Shown: positions 17,954-26,552, counted from the first letter of the stretch. The stretch is DNA of 49,886 nt from Microbacterium sp. 5K110 (GCF_005774735.1 NZ_VBUM01000013.1:1-49886); one strand, 5' to 3'. Made by a program: numbers and translations. The notes: generated by a model not told the origin, from the letters alone.

Positions 17954-18901
17954 TCAGGCTCCTTCGGACTGTCGGTTGATCCGGTTCATCAGCAGACCGC
18001 CGCCGACCGCCAGCACGAGCAGGGCGATCGAGATCGCCGCGGCGTAACCGAAGTGCTTCTCCTGGACCATGGTCTGGAAGATGTAGGTGCCGAGGAACTC
18101 CGTGGCGTGGTTGGGCCCGGCCTTGGTCACCAGGTACGGCACGTCGAACGTCTTCAGCGCGCCGATCACGCCGAGCACGGCGAGGGCGACGGCGGTGCCG
18201 CGGCACATCGGCCAGACGATCGACCAGAGCGTGCGGATGTTGCCGGCCCCGTCGACCCGCGCGGCCTCGAGGATCTCGGGCTCGATCTGGCTCATCGCGG
18301 CGTAGAAGAGGATGAAGGTCAGACCCGTCCATTGCCAGATCGTGACGAGCATGACGACCGCCATCGCGGTGACGTTGCCGGCCAGCCAGGGCTGGGTGAG
18401 CGAGCCGAGGCCGATCGCCGAGAGGATGCCGTTGAACGACCCGTTCGCGTCGAAGATCAGGCGGAAGACGGGGGCCATCGTCGCGGGTGCGAGGACGGTG
18501 GGGACGAAGATGATGACCTTGTACACGGGCGCCAGGTGGATGCGCGAGTGCATGATCGCCGCGAACACGAAGCCGATGACGGTCTGCGCGGTGAAGGTGA
18601 CCACGAAGAAGATCGCGGTGTGCCAGATGGCCTGCCAGAAGACGGTGTCGCCGAACATCGCGACGTAGTTGTCGCCTCCGACGGACTCCGACGGGCTGAG
18701 GATGAAGCCGTTCCAGTCCAGCGTGGAGACGTATCCGGTGTAGCCGATCGAGAAGTAGATCATCCCGACGACCAGGGCGAGAGCCGGGAGGATCCAGGGA
18801 AGACCGCCGGGGTAGGGGGACTTCCGCCCGCTGCGCGGGCCGCGTCTCGCGTCGCGTCGCGACCGACCCGCGGTGACGAGGGTTTCTGTGAGGGTGCTCA
18901 T
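17954..18901 (-). CDS. Sugar ABC transporter permease (MalF-type)
   Basis: The 315-residue CUT1 permease has a cytoplasmic N-terminus rich in Arg, a first membrane helix at LPWILPALALVVGMIYFSIG and the EAA loop at LEAARVDGAGNIRTLWSIVW. With the downstream MalG-type protein it forms the membrane channel of the importer. A strong intercistronic hairpin lies between this gene and the binding-protein gene, probably tuning relative expression. Confidence 0.93.
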   Translation of the reverse strand: MSTLTETLVTAGRSRRDARRGPRSGRKSPYPGGLPWILPALALVVGMIYFSIGYTGYVSTLDWNGFILSPSESVGGDNYVAMFGDTVFWQAIWHTAIFFVVTFTAQTVIGFVFAAIMHSRIHLAPVYKVIIFVPTVLAPATMAPVFRLIFDANGSFNGILSAIGLGSLTQPWLAGNVTAMAVVMLVTIWQWTGLTFILFYAAMSQIEPEILEAARVDGAGNIRTLWSIVWPMCRGTAVALAVLGVIGALKTFDVPYLVTKAGPNHATEFLGTYIFQTMVQEKHFGYAAAISIALLVLAVGGGLLMNRINRQSEGA

Positions 18902-18928
18902 GTGCTCTTCCTTGAGTCGGGCAGGGGT

Positions 18929-18966
18929 CCCCTCCGTGGGCGGGAGACGTCCCGCCCACGGAGGGG
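18929..18966 (-). promoter_or_regulatory. Perfect intercistronic hairpin (17-bp stem, 4-nt loop)
   Basis: Positions 18929-18945 and 18950-18966 are perfect 17-bp complements around the loop GACG. The hairpin lies between the solute-binding-protein stop and the permease start. It has no T-tract, so readthrough is expected. It probably protects the 3' end of the binding-protein message or partly attenuates transcription, which would give more binding protein than permease as in other CUT1 operons. Confidence 0.8.
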
Positions 18967-18978
18967 TGGCAGCACTGG

Positions 18979-20349
18979 TTACTTCTGCGAGTCCACGACG
19001 GACTGCAGGCCGGCCAGTGCGGCGTCGATGGTGACGTCACCCGTGGCGACGCCGATGAGAGCGTCCCGGAAGGCGCTGTTCAAGTCGGCCGAGACCGTGG
19101 CGAACCGCGGCTGCGACGACGAGGCCGCGACGTCGGTGTACTTCTGGAGCGCCTCGAGCTGGACCGCGGGGGTGACCAGGTCGATCTGGTCCCACTGGGG
19201 CTGGATGCCGAGCAGCGACGGGATGTCGTTGAGCGTGTTGGCGACCGTCTGCTGACCGGCTTCGGTCGTGGTCAGCCACGTGACGAAGGTCTTGGCCGCG
19301 GCCTGCTGGTCGGACTGGGCGCTGATGGCGAGACCGTAGTCGGCGTCACCGAACATGTTGCCGGTGTTGCCGGTGCCGGCCACGTCGGGGAACTGGATCG
19401 GGATCATCGTGAAGGGTTCGGGGTTGGACACGCCCGCGGCCTCCATCGCGCCGATCATCGTGTCGCGCACGGTGTACTGCGTGTACCAGGTGCCCATCAT
19501 GACCATCGCGTACTGGCCCGACATGAAGGCGTTGCTGGCGTCAGGGTACTGCTGGAGCCCGACGGCGCCTTCCTGCATGATCCCGTCGTCGAAGAGCGAC
19601 TTCCAGATCTCCATGCCCTCGGTGAACGCCGGGTCGGTGTAGGACCGCTGGCCGAGCGAGGCCTCGATGTACGCACCGGGCTCGACGTTCTCCATGATCG
19701 CCTCGAAGGTGTCCATGTCGAACGCCCACTGTCCCGCGCCCTGGACGAAGCAGCCCTGGCCCGCGGCCTGGAACGTCGCGCAGACCTTCTTCCACTCGTC
19801 CAGCGTCGTCGGGGGCGTCAGCCCCTGAGCGTCGAACATGTCCTTGTTGATCCAGATGCTGCCCGAGTACACCGAACCCGCCGAGAGCCCGACGACCTTG
19901 TCGTCGACCACGAGTCCCTCGACTCCGGATGCCGACAGCTTCTCGCGCCAATCCGCGCCGAGCGACTCCTCGACCACGGGACCGAGGTCGATCGCACCGG
20001 CCTGGAAGGTCTCGACGCCGCCGTTGGCCGAACCGGGAGCGACGTTGAAGATGTCAGGGCCGTCCGCCGAGGTGATGGCGGGTCCCATGACCGAGTCGTA
20101 GTTGTCGATCGGCTTCGAGACGAACTCGACCTTGATGTCGGGGTACTCCTCGTTGAACGCCGCGATCAGCTGATCGGCCACGGGCTTGTCCGGCGTCCAC
20201 CCCCACCACACCAGATCTCCCTCGGTCGCCGAACCCGAGTCGCTCCCGCCGCCCGAACCGCCGCCCGAACAGGCGACGAGCGACAGCAGGGCGATTCCTG
20301 CGACAGCCGTCGCGCCGACACGGCGCCACGGGGATGTCTTCTTTGACAT
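18979..20349 (-). CDS. Extracellular sugar-binding lipoprotein of ABC importer
   Basis: The start at MSKKTSPWRR gives a lipoprotein of 456 residues: a basic N-terminus, a hydrophobic stretch and the lipobox LVAC followed by a Ser/Gly linker. The mature part is a family 1 solute-binding protein with LVWWGWTPDKP, AAFNEEYPDIKVEFV, DGPDIFNVAPGS and MMGTWYTQYTVRD. It captures the oligosaccharide outside the cell and delivers it to the two permeases. As the first gene of the operon it follows the regulated promoter facing lacI. Confidence 0.93.
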   Translation of the reverse strand: MSKKTSPWRRVGATAVAGIALLSLVACSGGGSGGGSDSGSATEGDLVWWGWTPDKPVADQLIAAFNEEYPDIKVEFVSKPIDNYDSVMGPAITSADGPDIFNVAPGSANGGVETFQAGAIDLGPVVEESLGADWREKLSASGVEGLVVDDKVVGLSAGSVYSGSIWINKDMFDAQGLTPPTTLDEWKKVCATFQAAGQGCFVQGAGQWAFDMDTFEAIMENVEPGAYIEASLGQRSYTDPAFTEGMEIWKSLFDDGIMQEGAVGLQQYPDASNAFMSGQYAMVMMGTWYTQYTVRDTMIGAMEAAGVSNPEPFTMIPIQFPDVAGTGNTGNMFGDADYGLAISAQSDQQAAAKTFVTWLTTTEAGQQTVANTLNDIPSLLGIQPQWDQIDLVTPAVQLEALQKYTDVAASSSQPRFATVSADLNSAFRDALIGVATGDVTIDAALAGLQSVVDSQK

Positions 20350-20410
20350 GGACTTCTCTCCTCTTGTGCTGCAGGGCAGGTGCACCAGCGATCGTCGCGT
20401 GGTGCACGTT

Positions 20411-20460
20411 TTGCATCGCAAGTTTTACCGACGCTGGAAGCAACTTGTTGCACAACTTGC
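20411..20460. promoter_or_regulatory. LacI-type operator region
   Basis: A 21-bp near-perfect palindrome at 20440-20460, GCAACTTGTTGCACAACTTGC, is broken only at positions 5/17, 10/12 and the centre. A weaker site, TTGC-ATC-GCAA, lies at 20411-20421. Both sit between the divergent binding-protein and lacI genes, just downstream of the leftward promoter. This is where a LacI-family repressor would block transcription. Assignment to the adjacent regulator is an inference from position and symmetry. Confidence 0.7.
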
Positions 20461-20469
20461 GTGATGGTT

Positions 20470-20499
20470 ATAGTAGATCCATTGCCGCATCGCGGTCAA
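20470..20499 (-). promoter_or_regulatory. Promoter of the sugar operon
   Basis: On the minus strand a -35 box TTGACC (20494-20499) is followed after 18 bp by TACTAT (20470-20475). Initiation would fall near 20462, at the edge of the 21-bp operator. On the plus strand a TATAGT (20469-20474) with TTGTTG 18 bp upstream could serve lacI, so the two promoters would overlap. Confidence 0.6.
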
Positions 20500-20535
20500 G
20501 AGCCCCGGGGGGCCTCGGATGGGAAGAGGGACCAC

Positions 20536-21543
20536 ATGTCGCAGCGCACCGCCACGTTGGCGGAGATCGCCCATGTCGCCGGGGTCTCGGTGCCGACCGT
20601 CTCGCGCGTCCTCAACGGGCGCCCGGGCATCTCCGCCCCCAAGCGCGAAGAGATCGAGAAGCTGCTCGAGGAGCGCGGTTACGAACGACGCAAAGCCCGT
20701 CGCGAAACTTCTCTGCTCGATTTCGTGATCGTGAGCCTCGAGACGCAGTGGGCCACCGAGCTCTTGCGCGGGGCGCAGGCCGAGGCGGCCCGCGCGGGGG
20801 CCGATCTCGTCGTCACCGCCACCGACGGCTCACCGGCCGGCTCCCCCGAGTGGCTGCAGCGCGTCGCCGGACGCGGCACCGACGGGATCGTCATCGTCGT
20901 CACCGAGATCGACCCGGTCGGGCGCGACGAGCTCGCCCGGCTGAACGTGCCCGTCGTGCTGGTCGACCCCGTGGGCACCGACACCGAGTCGTTCGTCACG
21001 GTGTCTGCCGCCGACTGGTCCGGGGCACGGGATGCCACCGACCACTTGCTCGATCTCGGACACACGCGCATCGGGTTCGTGACCGGTCCCCTGAACCTCG
21101 AGTGTCATCAGGACCGGCTCGATGGCTACATGTCGGCGCTCGGACGCCGGGGCATCGTCCCCGATCCGTCACTGGTGCGCATCGGTGACTCGCTCACCTC
21201 GGGCGGCATCCGGTTCGGTGGGGAACTGCTCGACGCCCCCGACCGTCCGACCGCGATCATCAGCGGCTCCGACGAGCAGGCCTACGGCATCTACCTGGCC
21301 GCGCGCGAGCGAGGTCTGAGCGTGCCCGAGGATCTCTCCGTCGTCGGCTTCGACGACGTCGACCTGTGCCGCTGGGTCAACCCGCAGCTCACCACCGTCC
21401 ATCAGCCACTCGCCGGCATGGCATCCGAAGCCGCGCGCCTGGCCCTGGCCATGTCGCGCGGCGAGACGATCGCCAACCGCCGTGTGCAGCTCTCGGCCGA
21501 GCTCGTCGTGCGGGAGTCGACGGCGCCGCCGCGGGCGGTGTAG
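20536..21543 (+). CDS. LacI family transcriptional regulator
   Basis: The 335-residue regulator starts at MSQRTATLAEI. Its N-terminal LacI helix-turn-helix and hinge read AEIAHVAGVSVPTVSRVLNG (about residues 10-29), and the rest is a periplasmic-binding-protein-like ligand domain with VSAADWSGARDATDHLLDLG, RIGFVTGP and VVGFDDVDLCRWVNPQLTTV. It is divergent from the ABC importer operon and almost certainly represses it until a sugar or sugar acid binds. It is convergent with, and 26 bp from, the end of the nitrilase-cluster operon. Confidence 0.93.
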   Translation: MSQRTATLAEIAHVAGVSVPTVSRVLNGRPGISAPKREEIEKLLEERGYERRKARRETSLLDFVIVSLETQWATELLRGAQAEAARAGADLVVTATDGSPAGSPEWLQRVAGRGTDGIVIVVTEIDPVGRDELARLNVPVVLVDPVGTDTESFVTVSAADWSGARDATDHLLDLGHTRIGFVTGPLNLECHQDRLDGYMSALGRRGIVPDPSLVRIGDSLTSGGIRFGGELLDAPDRPTAIISGSDEQAYGIYLAARERGLSVPEDLSVVGFDDVDLCRWVNPQLTTVHQPLAGMASEAARLALAMSRGETIANRRVQLSAELVVRESTAPPRAV

Positions 21544-21569
21544 CACCGGATGCCTCACGGACGTCACCC

Positions 21570-23021
21570 TCACGCCTCGCGCAGCCTCCGCGCCCACGCG
21601 CCCCGGCTGGCTTTCCCCGCGTCGTTGCGCAGAGGTTCCCGAACGACGTGGATCCGCACCGGCCGGTGGGCCGGGTCGAACTCCTCCTCCGCCCAGCGGT
21701 CCAGCTCTTCCGCGTCCACCGAGGACTCAGCGACGTCGACGACCGCGGCGACGAGCTCGCCTCCTCGCCCGTCGGGAAGCCCGAACGCGAGAGCGCTGCG
21801 GACGGACGGGTGGCTCTCGAGGACCGCCTCCACCTTGGCGGGAGGAATGCGCACTCCCCCGCACACGATGACGTCGTCGACCCTGTCCCGCAGGAAGAGC
21901 CTGCCGTCGGCATCGAGTGTGCCCAGGTCGCGCAGGGTGTCCCAGCCCTCGGCGTCTCGGCGACTCGGGGCGTTCAGGTAGCGGTACGCGGGGTCGGCGC
22001 CGCGCCGCATCCACACTTCGCCGACCTCGCCCACAACGGCGCGAGTCCCGTCCACGCGCCGGATCTGCACCTCGGTCCCGCCGATCGGCCTGCCGACGCT
22101 GCCGGGGTGGCGCAGCCATTCCTCGCCGCCGATCATCGTCAGGCCGTTGGACTCGCTGCCGGCATACACCTCGATGACCCGCTGCGGACCGAGCCATTCG
22201 AGGAACCGGGTCTTGAGCACCACGGGGCACGGCGCGCCCATGTGGACGATGGTCTCGAGGCTCGAGACGTCCGCGGTGGCGTGGGCGGGCTCCCGCAGCA
22301 GCCGGTGCATCATCGTGGGCACCAGCAGCGCCCACGTCACACCGTGACGCGCGACGGCCTCGAGCCAGGCGCGCTCCTCGAAACGGGGCAGCACGATGAG
22401 GCGGTGCCCGGTCATGAGGCCCCGCATCGCGTAGGTGAAGACCGCGGAATGCCACAGCGGCCCCGACACCAGCTGCACCGCCTCACGCGGGAGGAAATCG
22501 GCCACCGGGCGGGTCGGATCGAAGAGCGCGGGTCCGGCGGCCAGCACGATCTTGGGCTCGCCCGTGCTTCCCGACGACGGCACGGCCTTCCAGTGCGCAG
22601 CCCACACGTCTTCCGTCGGCGGCACCGGCGCCCCCACCCAGGCGGCGGCGACCCGGGCCGACGGCACCGTCGAGACCGAGGCGTCGACCGCACCGTCACC
22701 GACGAACGCCGTCGGCCCGGCGGCACGCACGAGCGCAGCGCGCTCTTCGTCCGACCGGTGCGGCGCGATCGGCAACGGGGTGGCGCCCGCCCGCCAGACG
22801 GCGACGGCCGCAACGACGAACGAGCGGTCGTTCGGGAGCGAGATCGCCACGAGGTCATCGCGACCCACCCCACTCGCGCGCAGCGTCGCCGACAGACGAC
22901 TCGCCGCCGCATCCAGCGCCGCGGCCGTCACCTCCCCGTCGGCGTCGACGAGCAGGACGCGCGAGGGATCGTCGGCCGCCGCGTCAGCGAAGATCCGCGA
23001 GATCGATCGGCGCACCGCCAT
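21570..23021 (-). CDS. AMP-dependent acyl-CoA synthetase/ligase-like protein
   Basis: The 483-residue ANL-superfamily protein starts at MAVRRSISRIF, giving a 38-bp overlap with the glycosyltransferase gene. It has an ATP-binding loop SSGSTGEPKIV, a YAGSESNG motif (A5-like), a hinge region FLRDRVDDVIVCGGVRI and a C-terminal NDAGKASRG with the catalytic lysine. All core residues look intact, so it is probably an active adenylating enzyme. The substrate is unknown. As the last gene of a Nit1C-type operon, it may activate the carboxylate product of the nitrilase; that is speculation. Confidence 0.85.
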   Translation of the reverse strand: MAVRRSISRIFADAAADDPSRVLLVDADGEVTAAALDAAASRLSATLRASGVGRDDLVAISLPNDRSFVVAAVAVWRAGATPLPIAPHRSDEERAALVRAAGPTAFVGDGAVDASVSTVPSARVAAAWVGAPVPPTEDVWAAHWKAVPSSGSTGEPKIVLAAGPALFDPTRPVADFLPREAVQLVSGPLWHSAVFTYAMRGLMTGHRLIVLPRFEERAWLEAVARHGVTWALLVPTMMHRLLREPAHATADVSSLETIVHMGAPCPVVLKTRFLEWLGPQRVIEVYAGSESNGLTMIGGEEWLRHPGSVGRPIGGTEVQIRRVDGTRAVVGEVGEVWMRRGADPAYRYLNAPSRRDAEGWDTLRDLGTLDADGRLFLRDRVDDVIVCGGVRIPPAKVEAVLESHPSVRSALAFGLPDGRGGELVAAVVDVAESSVDAEELDRWAEEEFDPAHRPVRIHVVREPLRNDAGKASRGAWARRLREA

Positions 23022-24114
23022 CACCCCCGTTTCGCAGGACGGCACCGTAGAAACGCTCGTGGCGCTCCGCCGCGGCATCCCACGAATACGAGCGCGCCAG
23101 CGCGACGCCGGCCTCCGCCGGGACGTGATCGCCCTCCAGCGCCGCCGACAACTCCGCGGCGATCGGGTCGGTTCCGTCGGCGAATCGGACGGCGTCGCGG
23201 AAGACCTCGCGCAGCACCGGAAGGTCGCGCGCCACGACCGGGGTCCCCGCGGCGAGCGCCTCCATCGCGGCGAGCCCGAACCCCTCCTTGGTCGAGACGA
23301 ACGCCATCACCCCGGCGGCGGCGACCAGCGGCGGCACCTCCTCGTGCGCGAGGGCGCCGAGCACGACGGGACGGATGCCGAGTTCCTCGGCGCGGTCATC
23401 GAACCGCGCGCGGTAGTCCCGGTAGTCGAACAGCGTCTCGCCCCCGCAGAAGACGAGTGACGTATCCGGATGCCGGTCCCGCACCCGTGCGAAGGCTTCG
23501 AGCAGGTCGATGCTCCCCTTCCGCGGTTCGATGCCGCCCACGGCCAGCACGTAGCGACCGAGCCGCTCGCGCCACCGGTCGCGGAGCGCCGCTGCGCCGG
23601 GCGACGCGGCGGCCGCGAAGCGGGTGGCATCCACGCCGTTCGAGATGACGGTGACGCCGAGTCCGTACTTCTCGCGTACCTCGGCGGCGACGGCTCGCGA
23701 CACGCAGATGCGGGCGATCGGCTCGACGACGGCGCGCTCGTGGCACTCGATCAGCCGCGGCGTCTCGAAGGCGTCGAGATGGTGGATGGTGCGGATGGCG
23801 GGACCCACGGCGTTGGCGGAGATGCAGTCCTGGGCGTGCACGACGGCGCCGGCCGGTGCCGCGAACTCCGCGCGCATCGTGACGATCGAACGCTCGATCC
23901 GGTCGCCCACGCTCTCGTCGTCTCGCGGCGCGAAGGGCACGACCCGGACGCGCACGGCGGGGTCGACGGGGCGGAAGAACGCCTGGTCGCCGCCGCGACC
24001 GAGCGTCCAGACGGTGACGTCATGACCGCGGCGGGCGAGCGCTTCGGCGAGCGAGAGCGTGTGCACGACGCCGCCGCGCGGCTTCGTCGAGTAGGTGATC
24101 AGCTCGATGCGCAC
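22984..24114 (-). CDS. MSMEG_0565 family glycosyltransferase
   Basis: The 376-residue GT-B fold, GT4-like glycosyltransferase starts at a GTG two bases from the preceding stop. It shows RIELITYSTKPRGGVVHTLS near the N-terminus, HAQDCISANA, the donor-site VGGIEPRKGS, and the EX7E motif in STKEGFGLAAMEALAAGTPVV. This family is named after Mycobacterium smegmatis MSMEG_0565 and occurs with the nitrilase/radical-SAM genes found here. It suggests that the cluster's product or an intermediate is glycosylated. Confidence 0.88.
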   Translation of the reverse strand: MRIELITYSTKPRGGVVHTLSLAEALARRGHDVTVWTLGRGGDQAFFRPVDPAVRVRVVPFAPRDDESVGDRIERSIVTMRAEFAAPAGAVVHAQDCISANAVGPAIRTIHHLDAFETPRLIECHERAVVEPIARICVSRAVAAEVREKYGLGVTVISNGVDATRFAAAASPGAAALRDRWRERLGRYVLAVGGIEPRKGSIDLLEAFARVRDRHPDTSLVFCGGETLFDYRDYRARFDDRAEELGIRPVVLGALAHEEVPPLVAAAGVMAFVSTKEGFGLAAMEALAAGTPVVARDLPVLREVFRDAVRFADGTDPIAAELSAALEGDHVPAEAGVALARSYSWDAAAERHERFYGAVLRNGGDGGAPIDLADLR

Positions 24115-24116
24115 GC

Positions 24117-24965
24117 TCAGCTCCCGCGGTAGGCCGAGGGCCGTCGTTGGCTCAGGTGGTTCAGCGATCGCCGGGCACGCGCGACGTCGGCCGAGACGTC
24201 GGCCGTCGCGACGGCCAGCCCACCCTTGGCCCAGGTCTTCGCGATGATCTCGCCGGCGGGATCGACGACCTTCGCCTGACCGAGGAAGCGCAGGCCGCCG
24301 AGCACGCCCGTCTGGTTCGCCGACACGACGAAGACCTGGTTCTCGGCCGCCCGCGCGCAGTCGTAGAGGTCGAACAGGTGCGCCTGCCGGTCGTTGCGCA
24401 TGCGATCGGAGCGGTCGGTCACGCTCGCGGGCCACGCATTGAGGCACGCGAGGATGTCGGCGCCGTCCAGCGCGAGCGACCGTGCACTCTCGGGGAACGT
24501 CTTGTCGAAGTCGATGAGCATGCCGACGCGTCCCTTGGGGGTGTCGAACGCCGCGAACCCGTCGCCCGCCCGATAGGCCTCGGACTCGCCGAGCGGGAGG
24601 TGCACCTTGCGATGCGTGCCGAGCACCTCGCCGCCGCTCACGCACACGGCGGTGTTGTACCGGTGCTCACCGGCATCGTCGCGCGCACGCTCGGCGATAC
24701 CGAAGCAGACGACCATGTCACCCGCGGCATCCGCGATCGTCTGCACCTCCGGCCCCTCGAGGTCGATGGCCGGCGGGATGCCGTCGGCACTGTCGGCCGG
24801 GTGGTGCAGGTCGAGGAGATACCCGCCGATCGTGGCGTCGGGCAGGACGAGCAGTTCGACACCCGCCGCGCGGGCGTGTTCGAGGATGCCGGGGAGCTTG
24901 ACGAGGGTGCGGCCCACGTCGCGACCGAAGTGCGCCGCGACCGCACCCATCGTCAGGCTGGACAT
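24117..24965 (-). CDS. Carbon-nitrogen hydrolase homologue lacking the catalytic Cys and Glu
   Basis: The 282-residue nitrilase-superfamily protein is clearly related to the Nit1 nitrilase of the same operon: LPDATIGGYL versus LPEAAIGGYL, HRKVHLPLGE versus YRKVHQPLGE, and GMLIDFDKTFPE versus GLQICYDKAFPE. Of the Glu-Lys-Cys triad only Lys120 remains. The glutamate is Asp43 and the nucleophilic cysteine is Asp152 (codon GAC). The fold, length and flanking motifs are intact with no frameshift, so it has been kept as a protein. It may be a pseudoenzyme, a regulatory partner of the nitrilase, or an enzyme with new chemistry. It follows the flavin oxidoreductase by 19 bp. Confidence 0.88.
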   Translation of the reverse strand: MSSLTMGAVAAHFGRDVGRTLVKLPGILEHARAAGVELLVLPDATIGGYLLDLHHPADSADGIPPAIDLEGPEVQTIADAAGDMVVCFGIAERARDDAGEHRYNTAVCVSGGEVLGTHRKVHLPLGESEAYRAGDGFAAFDTPKGRVGMLIDFDKTFPESARSLALDGADILACLNAWPASVTDRSDRMRNDRQAHLFDLYDCARAAENQVFVVSANQTGVLGGLRFLGQAKVVDPAGEIIAKTWAKGGLAVATADVSADVARARRSLNHLSQRRPSAYRGS

Positions 24966-24984
24966 GCCGTCCAGCGTAGGCCGG

Positions 24985-26250
24985 TCACCCCGCCAACCGA
25001 GCGAGCGACTGCTCGCCGACGTGGGCGGCGACCGTGGCGGCGACGTGCTCCGCGTCGTCGGCCACGGCGAGGAATCGCCCCGAGCCCCACGTGTGCATCC
25101 ACGGCAGTCCGATGAACGCGAAGCCGGGCTCGGTCGTCGTCCCGCGCACGTGCGCGGGGTGTCCCTCGACGTCGAAGACGTCGACCCCGACCCACGACCA
25201 GTCGGCGCGGAAGCCGATGGCCCACACGATGGTCCGGATGTCGTCGAACGCCACGGCATCCTCGCCCCCCGCCGGAAGCCACACGGGCCGGTATCTCTCC
25301 TCGACGGGTGCGTCGATCCCTTCCCTCGCGATGTACGCGTCGATGTCGTTCTTGATCGATTCGGCGACCGAGTCGGCGTGGTCGAGATCGGCGGCGAGGT
25401 TGTCACCGAAACGGATGCCGTCGCCATCGGCCCCGAGCGCACGCCCGTGCAGCCGCATGCCCGCCGCCGCGAACGCGCGCAGGTCGATGTCGCGACCCCC
25501 GTCGCGGCCCGTGACGTAGTGGTTGGTCGATTCGCGCTTGGCCAGACCCACCGTGCTGACGGGCACGTCGTAGACGCCCATGTCGGCCAGCCACGTCATG
25601 CAGTCCCGGCCCCGGTAGAACCGCGCCACGCGCGGCGCTCGACCCACCGCCAGATGCACGTCGCGGCCCTCGAGGTGCAGGTCCTCCGCGATCTGGGTGC
25701 CCGACTGACCGGTGCCGACCACGAGCACGGGGCCCGGGGGCAGCGCCGCGGCGTTCCGGTACTCGTGCGAGTGCACCTGGTGCACGTGCGCGGGGATGGC
25801 CTCCGCCCAAGCCGGCACCACGGGGTCGTGGTAGCCGCCGACCGCCGCGACGACGGTGGTCGCGGTGAGGACGCCGCGGGAGGTCTCCACCGTGAAGCGC
25901 CCCGAGGCCTCCCGTCGCACCGCGGTGACCGCGACCCCCTCGGCCACGGGCGCGTCGAACGAGTCGGCGAAGCGCCGCACCCAGGCGTAGACCTCGTCGC
26001 GCTTCATGAAGCCGTCGGGTTCGTCCCCGTCGTACGGGAAGCCCGGCAGCGTGCAGTGCCAATTGGGCGTCACCAGGGTGAAGTTGTCCCACCGGCCGTC
26101 GCGCCACTCGTGCGCGACGGTGTCCCGCTCGATCACGACGTGCCGGATGCCGCGCTCGACGAGGTGTTTGCTGACCGAGAGGCCGGCCTGGCCGCCGCCG
26201 ACGATGACGGTGTCGAAGGAATCCCCCGGGCTCAGGGTGACGGGGATCAC
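24985..26250 (-). CDS. MSMEG_0569 family flavin-dependent oxidoreductase (NitH-like)
   Basis: The 421-residue flavoprotein monooxygenase-like enzyme starts at a GTG overlapping the previous stop by 4 bp. The FAD dinucleotide motif is VIVGGGQAGLSVS and a second Rossmann motif is VVGTGQSGTQIAEDL. NWHCTLPGFPYDGDEPDGFM and FIGLPWMHTWGSGRFLAVADD are typical of this group. It is a standard member of the Nit1C/MSMEG_0569 nitrogen-starvation cluster and is expected to oxygenate or oxidise a pathway intermediate. The substrate is not known from sequence. Confidence 0.9.
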   Translation of the reverse strand: MIPVTLSPGDSFDTVIVGGGQAGLSVSKHLVERGIRHVVIERDTVAHEWRDGRWDNFTLVTPNWHCTLPGFPYDGDEPDGFMKRDEVYAWVRRFADSFDAPVAEGVAVTAVRREASGRFTVETSRGVLTATTVVAAVGGYHDPVVPAWAEAIPAHVHQVHSHEYRNAAALPPGPVLVVGTGQSGTQIAEDLHLEGRDVHLAVGRAPRVARFYRGRDCMTWLADMGVYDVPVSTVGLAKRESTNHYVTGRDGGRDIDLRAFAAAGMRLHGRALGADGDGIRFGDNLAADLDHADSVAESIKNDIDAYIAREGIDAPVEERYRPVWLPAGGEDAVAFDDIRTIVWAIGFRADWSWVGVDVFDVEGHPAHVRGTTTEPGFAFIGLPWMHTWGSGRFLAVADDAEHVAATVAAHVGEQSLARLAG

Positions 26251-26552
26251 GAGGCCGCCCCCGAACTCGCCAGCGGCGGCTCCATCCGCAGCACCAGCAC
26301 CGCCCCGTCGCCCCGGTTCTTCGCCGCCTCGGTGATCGCCGCCTCCTCGGCCATCGCCGACGTGCACGCGAACCCGTAGCGGGCACGCACGCGCTCGCTC
26401 GCCTCGCCCAGCGCCCTGGTCGTGCGAGCGAGGAAGTCGTCGACGGCGTAGGTCTCCCCGACGGCGAGGTGGTCGTGCATGACCAGGCTCGGAGAGTAGT
26501 GGTCGGTCTCCGACCCGTCGGGCCAGCGCACCGCGAAACGCATCTCAGGCAT
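26247..26552 (-). CDS. MSMEG_0570 family nitrogen starvation response protein (NitG-like)
   Basis: This 101-residue protein begins MPEMRFAVRWPDGSE and has SPSLVMHDHLAVGETYAVDDF, matching the small conserved MSMEG_0570 family of the nitrilase cluster. No catalytic motif is recognised. It overlaps the nitrilase stop by 8 bp and the flavin oxidoreductase start by 4 bp, so the three are probably co-translated. Its role is unknown, perhaps a carrier or accessory subunit. Confidence 0.88.
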   Translation of the reverse strand: MPEMRFAVRWPDGSETDHYSPSLVMHDHLAVGETYAVDDFLARTTRALGEASERVRARYGFACTSAMAEEAAITEAAKNRGDGAVLVLRMEPPLASSGAAS

